From: Diphasiastrum complanatum
Taxonomy: Eukaryota; Streptophyta; Lycopodiopsida; Lycopodiales; Lycopodiaceae
NCBI GenBank assembly: GCA_029204225.1
Contig: CM055107.1
Location: 30,281,410 to 30,345,409, forward strand
DNA length: 64,000 bases
Reading direction: 5' to 3'
The notes under the pieces are model-generated. The model was not told the DNA's origin and did not search any database. It saw nothing but the letters and a program-made list of their open reading frames with translations. A program made the position numbers and the translations under genes. Every line of letters starts with the position of its first letter. Positions within the stretch are counted from its first letter, which is position 1. This document shows positions 27,247 through 62,015 of the stretch, piece by piece.

Positions 27247-28795
27247 CTCTCTCTTAATGTGGATCCTGAAATACTTTGATCTTCAGATTTAGCATATTGT
27301 TAAATCTGAGATGGTGCTCCTTGGATAGTGCTGTCGTGAAGTAATTTGCTGCCATTAAACTTGCCCTGCAGTAAACCAATGACACTTCCTTGCTTTGCAC
27401 TTTTTCTCTAAGGTAGTGATACCTGATTTTGATATGCTTGCTCTAAGAATGAAATCTTGTATTTAAAGATAGTGCAATTGTGCTTTGATTATCACAATAG
27501 ATGGTCGTTGGATGTGGTTGAGCAAGGTCGATATCTGCAAGCAGGTTTCTTAGCCAAATTGCCTCCTTGGTAGCATTTGTGATAGCTTTCAGTATTTCGA
27601 TTCTATTGATGATAATGCTATTGAGGTCTGTTTTTAGCTGTTCCATGAGATTGGGCCTTGATTGAACAAGAACACAAATCCAGAAGTCGATCTTCTGGTG
27701 TCAATATCTCCTGCCCAATCTACATCTGTGTAACCTTCAAGAATATTAGCAGATTGGCTGCCGCCGTAACAAATGCTGAGATGCTTTCTGGCTTGGATGT
27801 ATTTTATGACCTTCATGAGAGCTTTCTAATGCGTTGGCACTAGATTCGATAGGAATTGGCTGAGAGAGCTGATCAAGTATGCAAGGCCGGGTTGAGTGCA
27901 GAGCGTTGCATACATTAGTGAGCCGATGATGGAGTGAAACAGATACTACTTCATTTCCTTCCTTTTAGCCTTGGTTTGAGGACATTGCTCCTTTGACAGC
28001 TTCAGACCAGGGTCGAGTGGGAAGTAGCTCGATTTGTAGTTGGCCATTCCATATTTGTCTAGCACGTTGGTGAGATATCGTTGTTGATTGATGAAAAGCT
28101 GTATGCTGGATTGAATTCGATGAATCTGGATTCCGAGATCCATATTAGTCATCCTGTATTCCTATAATAGCATGCATTTTGTATCCTTCAACAAATTTAG
28201 ATTGTTACTAAACAATAATGTATTGTCTATGTAAAGAGTGATGATTATGAAGGAATCCGATACAGACTTGAAATAGACATTTGAGTTTGCCGAGTTTGGA
28301 ATAAAACCATTCTTGATTAGAAATGCGTTATTTTCTGAAACCAAGCTCTTGGTGACTATTTCAGACCATATAGAGCCTTTTGGATTTTGCACACTAGGTG
28401 CTCCTTACCCTTGAGTTTGTATCCCTCTGGCTACGACATATTCTCCACTTCGATGAGGAAAGCGATCTGGACATCCATTTGGTGGACTTCAAGATCTGCT
28501 ACAGCTGCATAGGAAAGAAGTAATCAAATTGAAGCATGCTTAGCAATAGAGCTGAAGGTCTCAGAGTAATCCAGATCTGAAATCTGGGAGAAGCCTTTGG
28601 CGAGCAGCTTGGCCTTGTATCAATTTAATCTTCCTTCAGCATCATACTTCGCTTTGAATATCCGTTTGCATGCAATCAGATTCCGATCTTTTGGCAGCTC
28701 AATTACAGTCCACGTTTAATTCTCGATCAAAGAATCAAATTTGTGTCCATTGCAGCTTTTCACTGATCAGCATCAGGAGTTGACATTGCCTCTGA
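27247..28795 (-). pseudogene. copia pol fragment: reverse transcriptase and RNase H
   Basis: Minus-strand pieces in order: reverse transcriptase start (28790-28400: ELPKDRNLIACKRIFKAKYD, AKGFSQISDLDYSETFS), palm (28392-28162, LYIDN where copia has YVDD), 28152-27946 (MTNMDLGIQIHR, QQRYLTNVLDKYGM), connection (27816-27634, HLSICYGGSQSAN and DVDWAGDIDTRRS) and RNase H (27646-27443, TIYCDNQSTIAL). Many stops are present. It is the same family as the plus-strand copy but keeps the part that copy lost. It is truncated upstream by the Ty3 LTR at 28799. Confidence 0.88.
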
Positions 28796-28798
28796 TAC

Positions 28799-29270
28799 GG
28801 TCATGCCCACAACTGGTCTTGGGTAGCGCGTCCATGCTAGAGATCGGTAGACCAACAACCCCTAAGTTAGTTATGACTATAAGGGAATTGGAGCCCTTAT
28901 GTGTATAAGTCATAATTAATGGTTGTAGGCCTAAACTCATGATGGTGAATTGGTATGGGTCTATCAGTGAGTCATTGGGGAACTGGCCCAGATAGGCTGC
29001 AAAGGTGTCCAGTGAGGTGTCACGGTGCACTACTAGTGGTGCATGGGCCTTGGAGGGTATAGGTATATCTATTGGGATCTCACTAGTGTATCTTTGATTG
29101 TGAGACTGGTAGCCATATGCTGCTGGTGTGATGTCTCATTCCTCTTTGAAATTGATCCATTCCATTCGATCTATGATTGGTTGGGTTGGTTTGTCCCCCA
29201 CCATCCGTTCCCTTTGTGGTTGCTTGTTTTGACATGCTTAGAATAGGATCCTTAGTTTAGGACTTTATAT
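28799..29270 (+). repeat. Ty3-type LTR (copy 1)
   Basis: It is nearly collinear with 31100-31574 (shared GACCAACAACCC.TAAG.TAGT, TGGTGCATGGGCCTTGGAGG, ATAGGATCCTT and GTTTAGGACTTTATAT). Its 5' end abuts copia pol sequence, so this LTR was inserted into, or recombined with, the minus-strand copia copy. About 77 bp at the start of the family LTR are missing. Confidence 0.85.
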
Positions 29271-29283
29271 TGGTATCAGAGCC
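29271..29283 (+). other. Primer binding site after Ty3 LTR copy 1
   Basis: TGGTATCAGAGCC follows the LTR end without a gap, which fixes plus-strand orientation. Confidence 0.88.
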
Positions 29284-30324
29284 ATTCTAGGCAGGTATTG
29301 CTATCGAAAGTGCTTGAGAAGGAATCTTGACGGGTTTTGAGAATTCGGTGGAGTAAGCAACAAAGAGAGAAAATTTCGGATTGCTCTTCCCATCGATTTC
29401 CTCTTTTGAAGTTTAATCGGTTGTGTGGTACATGCACTACCAGGTATACAATCGATTCGATTAACATTTCAAATTGGTTTTTGGAAGTAATTCTGATTTT
29501 CAATTCCTTTATGTTGCCAATTACTTTGCTATAAGCACTTTTGGGAAAGAAACGGTTTCAATTTGAAGCTATGTTGGTTTTTTTCTTATGGCTTCTTGTT
29601 CTTGCAACAGTGGTTTATGAGATTTTGGTTGCTATCTATTGCTTTTTGTGAAACTGGTTTTGCTTTAAGATCAATGAGAAAGGCAAAAGATGCAAAAAAT
29701 GGACTAACCATTTGTTGTAAGTGTTGGTGGATTATTTACAGGCTTTGCATGGTGTTTTTTTATGGAGTAGCAGGTTTTTGTTGTGTTTGCCAGCAAACTA
29801 ACGGTGGTTTGCAGGGTCATGAGCCAGTAAATCCATTATTACAATGGTTTGGGTAATCTTGAAGCCAATTATGTGTGAAGAATGGCAAACCTGCGAATTT
29901 TTAGTTTTAGAAAAAAAAATTGGGCAGCATCTACCCTGTTTCTCAGCCATAATGCAATCTAGGCATGCTAAACTGTAAATGAATGATTGCTTATGCATTT
30001 GTGAAAACAAATTGAAGCTTAAGCAAACTAAATAACGACCTAAAGCATTTCTTATTGCAAAACTAGCAATAGAAAGTGATTTTTGCATGAACAATATGGT
30101 TTATGCATTCTAGAACTTCTGTTTTCTACTGAAAACAGGGCTCAGGCTTTAGGAAAGTAGTGATGATGTGAAAGTGCCCTTGATGCTTCTAAAATCTGCA
30201 AATAATAGCAGATGTAAAAGCTTGATTGCTTCCTACATGCATAAGAATCAAAAACTATGGAAAAAATAGCAGATTTGAAGAAGACAGGGTGGAATGTCAG
30301 TGCGCCCCATCAGCCTCCTTTGAG

Positions 30325-30465
<141 letters not shown>

Positions 30466-30521
30466 TGGTTCGCGAGCAGCAGGAGAGGCCTGAGCTAATT
30501 AATTTTTTTTTTTTGGGGGGG

Positions 30522-30522
<1 letters not shown>

Positions 30523-30577
<55 letters not shown>
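30523..30577 (+). repeat. (TG)n microsatellite with adjacent poly(T)/poly(G)
   Basis: About 27 TG units, directly preceded by 12 T and 7 G. It lies only 60 bp after the TC array. Confidence 0.97.
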
Positions 30578-31012
30578 AGTAGGTTAACTAGAATTTTGTT
30601 TAGTTATCTTCAAGATGTGCTTGGGTAGGTAGAAGGGGGTGGGGTGCTGGCTGGAGGTAAGTCAAAAGTTTTTTTTTTCCATTTTTTGTTTTTGGTTTCC
30701 ATGGGCATTTCTTTTCAGTCATTCTGGACTACGTAAGGAAAAATGCAGTCAACATTATGTTGAATAGTAATGGCTTACGAAATTGTATAAATTGGATTTC
30801 ATTGCATCGACATGGTTTTTTCGGCATTGTTATTCCTTGGAAACCATTTGTGAAATTCATTGGTATAATTTTAATTGGCAATTGGGTCTGTTAAAACTAA
30901 GTTTTTTAGACGATGCTATATTACAAACAATTATACCCATAATGAACTGAACATAATTTTTTTAAAATTTTTCAGTTTTCACTTGCAAATGGACAAGGAT
31001 TGATGTTCCAAT

Positions 31013-31022
31013 GAGGGGGGGA
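31013..31022 (+). other. Polypurine tract of Ty3-type element
   Basis: GAGGGGGGGA directly precedes TGTGGGAATC, a typical start of a plant Ty3 LTR. Confidence 0.7.
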
Positions 31023-31574
31023 TGTGGGAATCTGTCTGACATCACCACATAGTGATGACACGGAAATTCGCCTGACATCACCGATAGTGATGACCCTAGT
31101 GTCATGACCACAACTGGTCTCGGGTAGCATGTCCACACTAGAGATCGATAGACCAACAACCCATAAGCTAGTTATGACTATAAGAAAATTGGGGCCCTTA
31201 TGTGTATAAGGTCATAATTAATGGTTGCTGGCCTAAACTCATGATGGTGGATTGGTATGGGTCTATTAGTGAGTCATTGGGAAACTGGATGATGTGGCCC
31301 AGATAGGCTACAGAGGTGTCATAGTGCACTACTAGTGGTGCATGGGCCTTGGAGGGTATAAGTATACCCATTGGGCTCTCACTAGTGTATTCTTGATTGT
31401 GAGACTGGTAGCCGTATGCTGCTGGTGTGATGTCTCATTCCTCTTTGAGATTGATCCATAGCTTGGGGGCTAGATCTGTTTGATTTAGGATTGGTTGGGT
31501 TGGTTTGTCCGTTTTCTTTGTGGTTGCTTGTTTTGGCATGCTTAGAATAGGATCCTTGGTTTAGGACTTTATAT
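31023..31574 (+). repeat. Ty3-type LTR (copy 2)
   Basis: It starts TGTGGGAATC after the polypurine tract and ends directly before a second primer site (TGGTATCAGAGCC at 31575). Its first 77 bp contain two similar 37 bp units (CTGACATCACC..ATAGTGATGAC). The rest matches copy 1 closely. Confidence 0.82.
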
Positions 31575-32310
31575 TGGTATCAGAGCCAGTAATAAAATGG
31601 GAAACAACCAAATGCAAAATCGGTTTATTCAATTATACACCATCAATTCAAAACAGCTTGGGCTTTTACTCGGCGATAAAAGCACCCCAAAGTTGTTGAC
31701 TATTTTAGCTTGCACAATGTCCTAGATGAAAAGCGGATATTGTCAGTTATGTTGTTTCCTGACGGCAAGGCCACCTCGTGGTGTGGAGGGCCCTACCCAT
31801 GAAACCGGTGACTCAAGTTGGATTCCTAGTGGAATTCCATAAGGCTTTAGTCACAATTCACGATTCTGATTAAAAATTTGCTTTATTAACTGCAAAATGG
31901 GCAACTGAGAATTGGACACTTGTCCTGGAGTTCTTGGATTTTTTGGCCAAAGTGCCGCTTTTTGAAAGGAAGTTGGCGTAGTGGCAGTTCATTCTTGGAC
32001 TGCAAGCCGATTTTCAAAACGAGTGCAAAGGATATATCCTCCAATCTTTGGAAGATGCTATTCGTGTGGCCAAGACCTACGATAGCACCGTGGTTGGCTC
32101 GCGAAAAAGCGCGCATGGCCAAACGGCCTCGAAGCCTAAGATGAAAAAGACTAAAAATAAACAAAAAAAGCAATTTTTTAAATTGCTTGAAACTGAGGCA
32201 TACCAACACACTATGAAAGTAAAAACAAGTGAAGCCAATAAAAATCATGAGTTTATTCCCACTCGTTCCTCAGTGAGTTGGAATTGGTATTCTGAAGTTG
32301 AAATGTGAAA
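31575..32310 (+). pseudogene. Ty3 gag remnant after LTR copy 2
   Basis: After the primer site a broken gag is readable: FLVEFHKALV, FERKLA followed by WQFILGLQADFQNEC, and LEDAIRVAKTYDS, then a basic KKTKNKQKKQ stretch. These fit the gag core and basic tail of Ty3 elements. Stops and frame changes are frequent and pol is absent. Confidence 0.65.
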
Positions 32311-35300
32311 TTCCCGAGAACTTCAATGGTACCGGTGGTGTTAGTCTCAATCGATTTATGTATTTTTCATATAAGCTGGGATTTTGAGACACTTTGATCA
32401 GGAAGTGGAGGGCCTTCATGGTGGAAGAACTTGTGGTATGGGACACAGGCGATTCCAAAACAAAGATTTAAAACTAACTGGATTAGTTTGACCATAGTAT
32501 GGTTGTGAATCTTCATGATGCCAAATACTATGGGTCATAAAACGGGTGTTTTGTCAAAAATTTGAGATATTGGTCATGACCCCTTATGGATATCTCAAAT
32601 TTACAAAACCGGAAACCCGACAAGCTATTCTTTATAAAAAATATATTGGTGAATTTCTTAAACATTGATTAGCCCATTTTCTTGTGATTCCTTGGAAGGT
32701 TATTTTTATTACTCGTTGACCTTGGACGATGTCACTAGAATGGTTAATAGAATCGTTTTTTAAATTGTTTTTCTTATGTAAATCTTCAATAAGTCCTTTT
32801 TCTGATTTCAAGTTTTAAACTCGTGACGTTTCTTGTTAAAAGAGAGAGAAGTAAAGAGTTATCAAGGAGAAACATCTATCATAGATTCCAGGAGGAATCT
32901 GTTATATGAAAGATGACAGACTTGTTTCAAGAATAAAAAACGATAGGATATTGTGATATATAGAAATATTTTAAGGATTATAGTAGGATATCTGGTTTGA
33001 AGATAAAAGAGAAGGAAATTAGAAAACACTCTTGTAGTAGAAGAGTTGTTGATTACAAGTCCGATTGATTTGTGTCAGAACTAGAAAATTCTATTGCAAG
33101 ATGGTGGTTTGTTGAAATATGTTCCTTGTTGGTGGTAGTCAACTTGATCTTAGTGAGGACTGAGATCCGTGGGTTGATGCAAGGAAGGAAATTCATGCTA
33201 ACAATATATTCTTTTGATTATCTCTGCTTGAGATTTTGGTTGTGAAATAGCACTCTTTGAAATATATTCTCTCTTAGAGGATAACCAAGTTACAGGATTC
33301 TTGGTTAAGAAAATATTTTGTACAAATCAAGTAACATTTGTAGAGATATGCTATGTAGTGAATCTTTGTGTGATCATAAACCTTTTGTACAAACTTTTAA
33401 TCTTGTGGATCTACAAAAGATTCCTTGGACTAGGTTTATATGCATGCATAAACTAGTCGTTAAAACATAAGCATATTGATGAAAATTGCCTAGAGACAAT
33501 TTCTCGCTAGGCTATAGTAATTTCTCATTGAGAATTGCTTATTGATCTAGAATAGATTTAGAGTCAAATTAAATGTGGTGTTTTGGTACCACACCTACAC
33601 ATTTAAATAGTTTCTAAATTTGATACAACTAACCGAGTCAGGAGCGCTACTTCTGAGTTAGTTGTTTGAATCAACAATATAACCTCTCTTATGGATTTTG
33701 TTGTTGAAATGTATTGCTTATAAGTTGCAACCTTTATGGGTCAATTTTGGATTCATTTAAGGTTTATGTGCATAGAATACACGAGAACTTTTGCCCTTAT
33801 ATTTTCCTGATTGGAAAGGATGGAATGCTATTCTAGAAGACTCATGAGAGTTGGATACTTGATGGTAGCCAAAAGTTAGAAGTTCACGTAGCTGATGAAA
33901 GATCAAAAAATGATAAAGACAACTCTCATTAGCAAGGTTAAAGGAACCATCAAGAAAAATGATTAAGTTTAGGTCATAAGGTATCTACATTCGCTAGCTT
34001 ACCTAGCACTGACACCTTTTCAAAAGCCATGGAAAAAGCCCAACTCTAGCAACAAGAGTAGATGATAATGTATACCTCTCAATTAGTATCCCATGTACCA
34101 TCAATTGTAACCAACTTACAAAGGGAGAGTGTGTGATATCTACATCGCTTAGGCAACCATACAAGCAATGAATTCCTACATATGTGTCAATGTCTGAAGT
34201 GATAGGAAAACTACAATTATCTATGTAACTTGACAAACCATAATACCTTAGCTTCATGACACAATCCACACATTCAAACAACGTGAAAAAATGCTACCAA
34301 AATATTAGCAACAAAGGAGGCTAGCAACAATAGGGCAACAAGTGTATCCTTATTAACAAGCCGAACATCTATCACTCCTTGCACCAAAACCTCTTCAGAA
34401 ATGAGACATGGTAATTTGTTTAGCCATGAGCCACAAACCATGAGCCAACCAATGTAAGTGCATTGATCTTTGGTTTCAGCTTATAACAAAAATAACATAT
34501 TAATCAAATGTGTGCTTCTTTTTCATTACATTGATGGCCACAATGACAATCTATTACATAAGTTTTCAAATCCAATAGTAAATTTTATTAGGTGTTAGAA
34601 CCACAAAGATTTATGTATAGCCAAGTGTCCTAACAATAGGGATAACAAGATTTTATCCCACCATGTAGAGATTGCAGCTATGGCCACCTATAGATGGATT
34701 GTCCAATTTAGAAACGAAAAAAGCACTCTAGATTGTCCCTTTCATCTCCTTGAACCGCATTGTGGTAAGCAAGCCTAAACAATATGAAAATCCACTTTAT
34801 GTGCAAATATGGGTCAAATCACAACAAGAGAAAGAGTAGCCTATGGAACCCACTTAGGTATCCATTGAGTCTTCTAGCTCTTTATATTTTGGTGAGGATT
34901 TGTGCCAATCACAAAAAAAGAGAATTTTTGGTTGATGAGGTATTGGATAGAAGCTGAATAGGATAGACACGACAAAAAGACAAAGCAACATAGCTTAGCT
35001 CCTATTCTAAATAAGACATCCCACCCATGATTCACAAGGCCAACTTCTAGTCTACGAAGGGAAAAACATTTTGCCATTTGACAAAGACTCCTTCAAAAGG
35101 CAATGCTCTCTTAAATTTATTATTAAGCCTAGTTGACATTCAATTGGAAAATATTGCTGAAGATTTGGGACTTTCTACAAGTACTCAAATTTTTGAGTTG
35201 ATGATAGTCATACTTGAGAGTAAATGAACACCCAAACATAAATGGCGTAAAAGGTGTACAATGCCAACATGAAGTGAGAAACTAATGCACAACACCTCAC

Positions 35301-36880
35301 ATTATCCCTTGATCACAAGATCTTACCCTAGGGTATCTACTACTTTCCAGATAGTTCTAGGGTTATTATGTTTTTACCATTTTATCATGCTTGGAAAATC
35401 AGCAAAATGGATTCATGATCCTTCATGATCAAACTAGTCAACTTGTCCAAGTGCCAAGGTAAAGGCTATTCATGCACAAAAAAATTGATGTGATTCGTGA
35501 CCCAGTTTGTGATTATGGATTTCATCTACACATCGCAATCATACAAAATGTTGCTAAAACTAACTTAGCTATGAGCTTCACAAGTATTAATAATAAAAAG
35601 TGGTGATCTAACAATTTGGATGGTTAAATCAACGAATCAGCATAGAATCAATCTACTAGAAGAATCAAATGATCCACATCATTGGAGATGGGTTGTTATA
35701 AGAGATGACTTCCAAATAGACATTGTCAATTGTATGGAGGTTCTAGCCACATCAGATTGCTTGATCTCATATATTACATATTCAGATATATCACAAACTT
35801 AGTTCATTATCTGCAGAAACAATATGGCACCATCAAAGACATTGAACATCCCAAGTGATACAAATGGTTCCTGTGGAATGCAAATCAGATGATCATGATG
35901 AGAAGAACTAGCCTTGATGATTGATCTCCAACTGTTGCCTTAGGAACCTTTACAAGGAATTGGTGAACCACATGTTATCCAGGTTTGTCCAGCGTTATGC
36001 TTGACATACATTGGGAGTATACAAATAATCGAACCAAGAAAAGTCAATATTGTTGAGGATCTCGACATGGTGTAGTAGATTGACCATACAGTTAGCCCAC
36101 ACTCAACAACTTGTCTCTTGATCAGGGGACTAAATCCTTACTTTGAACCTGGAAATGGTTAAATTACAAGCCCATCTGCTCATTTGAACATATAGCCTGA
36201 CATACATCCATACATCAAGTCAGACTGCCAGTAAAAGAGCCTAAAATCAAGTGACTTTTAATGCTAGTCGAGTGACACCATTGAAGGACATTTGCTCTTC
36301 AAGGTTGCGGATAGTTAAGATTGATATGTGTCATTTTATCCGCCACTCTAGGTGGCATTCTAAAAAAACTCGTGCATTTCTAGCTGATAATGCAGAGATT
36401 CAGTATGCACCTTGCAAAATCGGTAGTTGTGCAGATAAGAATAAAGCATTCTACCCCTCCCTGATTCTAGGAGTACCTGTAAATTAGTTCTAGAGAGATT
36501 CTTTTGAAGAGGGTATCATTATCCTTTTTCAAACTACGATACTTCACTGGTGTATTTGTTTTTGGGTCTTTAAACACACAATTCTTATCATTGTGCCCAA
36601 ACACACTCACAAGAATCAATCTGTAATTTCAAAATCTCTTTGATAACAAAACCTTGTTCAAACAAAACATGAACATTTCTGTGCATGTGAGTCATTTACA
36701 ACATCCTATTACAAACAAACTCATAATTGCTTTTGAAAGTCGCAAACTTTGCATTAACAAAATCTGCTATACTGTTAAGAGATAAAAGTTTGGAAAGACA
36801 TTTACGGTTGAATTTAAATGATCATGGAATATAAAGATACCGCATGGCTTAAAAAGATACCGCTGAAGCTTAAAATGCCC
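32311..36880 (+). other. 4.6 kb without a recognisable gene
   Basis: AT-rich sequence with short open frames on both strands (for example 34003-34281 minus, 34874-35077 minus, 36251-36487 plus), none with motifs I recognise. The first part (to about 33900) may be decayed retroelement. A VVWDTGDSK reading near 32430 resembles one at 14640. Confidence 0.5.
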
Positions 36881-37049
36881 TATGAATGATCGGGGAACCT
36901 ACTCCACTACCATTTTACACATGTACAAGGGGGTTCCTGTACTGTAGTCCTGCTGTGCAGAAAAAGGAACGCTTGATTTCTCATTTTGCATCACACAGAA
37001 AATGGGACTCTGGCATGGTAGTGCGGACTCAGCCTCACCACCCAACACG

Positions 37050-60530
<23,481 letters not shown>

Positions 60531-61728
60531 GGCTTCATGCACTAGCATACGGTGTGATGACAAAGTAGTTGTCAGCAAACAGCTGAAGCACGGAAGAAGC
60601 TTCACAAAAGAAGCTTTTAAGCACTCGATTGCAGATCAGCTTTACTCGTCACAGAAAATAACAATAAACGGTCTGGCCATCCCATGCTTTGATCTGGAAA
60701 CGTTTTGCGAAGTACGATGCAGGAGAGAAGAGCGCCTGTAAGATTGTGAAGACATGTCACGTGCACAACTGTTCCAGCTTAAAAAAGAGCCGAGAAATCA
60801 CGCCAAATTTCTACATTAGAATACCGCAGAATTCGCTGTGACTGTAAACACCTAGGTAGATCAGCGTATTCCACAACGCAACCGAGGGTGTTACATCATG
60901 CTTCAGAAGTTCTCCACAAGTGACAAAAAATACACAGAGGCGGCAATCTAAAAGCGGAAAAAAGATATGACCATCAAACTTCAAACTTTTTCTGCTTAAC
61001 TGAAAATATATTGACCGAACAAGCTGTAGTTATCCGCTTATAGTCCGTGCTTCCTACCACTGCTGCCATAGCAACAAATACTCTCATGATCCTAGACCCC
61101 AACACTCTACGTCCTTTGTCACATAAAACCCATCCTCACAGCAACGTCTTAGATTACGTGCCAGTCTGAACTACCCACAAGCCAACAGCTGCACTGCAGC
61201 TCATGAAATTAATTGAATAGAAAGCGCAGGACTTTCCTGAAGCTGGAGCTGTAGCTGGATTTGCAACTGCAGTCCAAGCCAAGCCTCTAAACTTAAAGGA
61301 TTTACAGTCCAGAGCGTGACATTAATCACCCCTGACTCCTTGCTGCCATCTCCTATCCCATCTGCTGCCACTCCTCGCATTAGCATTTGCATCTGCAGTT
61401 GCGTGAGCTGATTAGGCTCCGTATTTAAATGTATGACATGCATTTCCAGGAGTCAAAGCACGAGGAAAAGAAAGAGGAGAAAAAAAAGGGAGACTCCCAG
61501 TCACAACTGCCACCATCATTAAATACCACTATCACTATCAATACATTCTAGAATCTATAGAGTTGTGCATCCTTGCAAGGATGCCCAACTCTCAACATGT
61601 GGCAAAGTGGCAATAAACACCATGTTGAGGTGGTTGCTGCCACTAACAGCTTCCAACATCCATGACTGCCACCATCACCACCTCAATAGACGGGCCGGGC
61701 CCTCAGAGACACTTGTTGGCACAAGGGA
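60531..61728 (-). promoter_or_regulatory. 5' flank of receptor kinase gene
   Basis: The sequence upstream of the preferred start should include the 5' UTR and promoter. I could not assign a TATA box or transcription start with confidence; a TATTTAAAT at 61421 is too far unless a 5' UTR intron exists. No other gene is visible here. Confidence 0.3.
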
Positions 61729-62015
61729 GAATTTGGGCATAACCCAGTGACAAGACGTCATGTGGCACACGTGCTCTTGAAGGATTTGGACATGACCCGG
61801 TGACAAAACGCCATGTGGAAGACGTGCTCCTTTTGGCACTCGAAGAATTTGGGCGTGACCCAGTGATGTGGCATACTTGATCCTTTTGGCACCAAAGGAT
61901 TTGGGCATGACTCACTGACAAAATGCCATGTGGCAGACGTGCTCCTTTTGGCACCCGAAGGTTTTGGGCATGACTCAGTGACAAAATGCCATGTGGCAGA
62001 TGTGCTCCTTCGTGC
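61729..62015 (+). repeat. Minisatellite, about five units of 53-63 bp
   Basis: Units start at 61729, 61782, 61844, 61897 and 61960. Each has a GA.TTTGGGC.TGAC.C opening, then AGTGACAAAATGCCATGTGGC, ACGTGCTCC and TTTTGGCACC. Units 1 and 3 have internal deletions. The array lies about 1.2 kb upstream of the kinase start codon. Unit order is simple head-to-tail. Confidence 0.92.

Noticed and set aside
34003-35077. Possible LINE zinc-knuckle/reverse transcriptase end on the minus strand
   Set aside because: A scattered His/Cys pattern was considered, but no frame gave a convincing motif series.
61729-62015. CRISPR-like array
   Set aside because: Units are repeated without unique spacers and the genome is plant, so it is a minisatellite.
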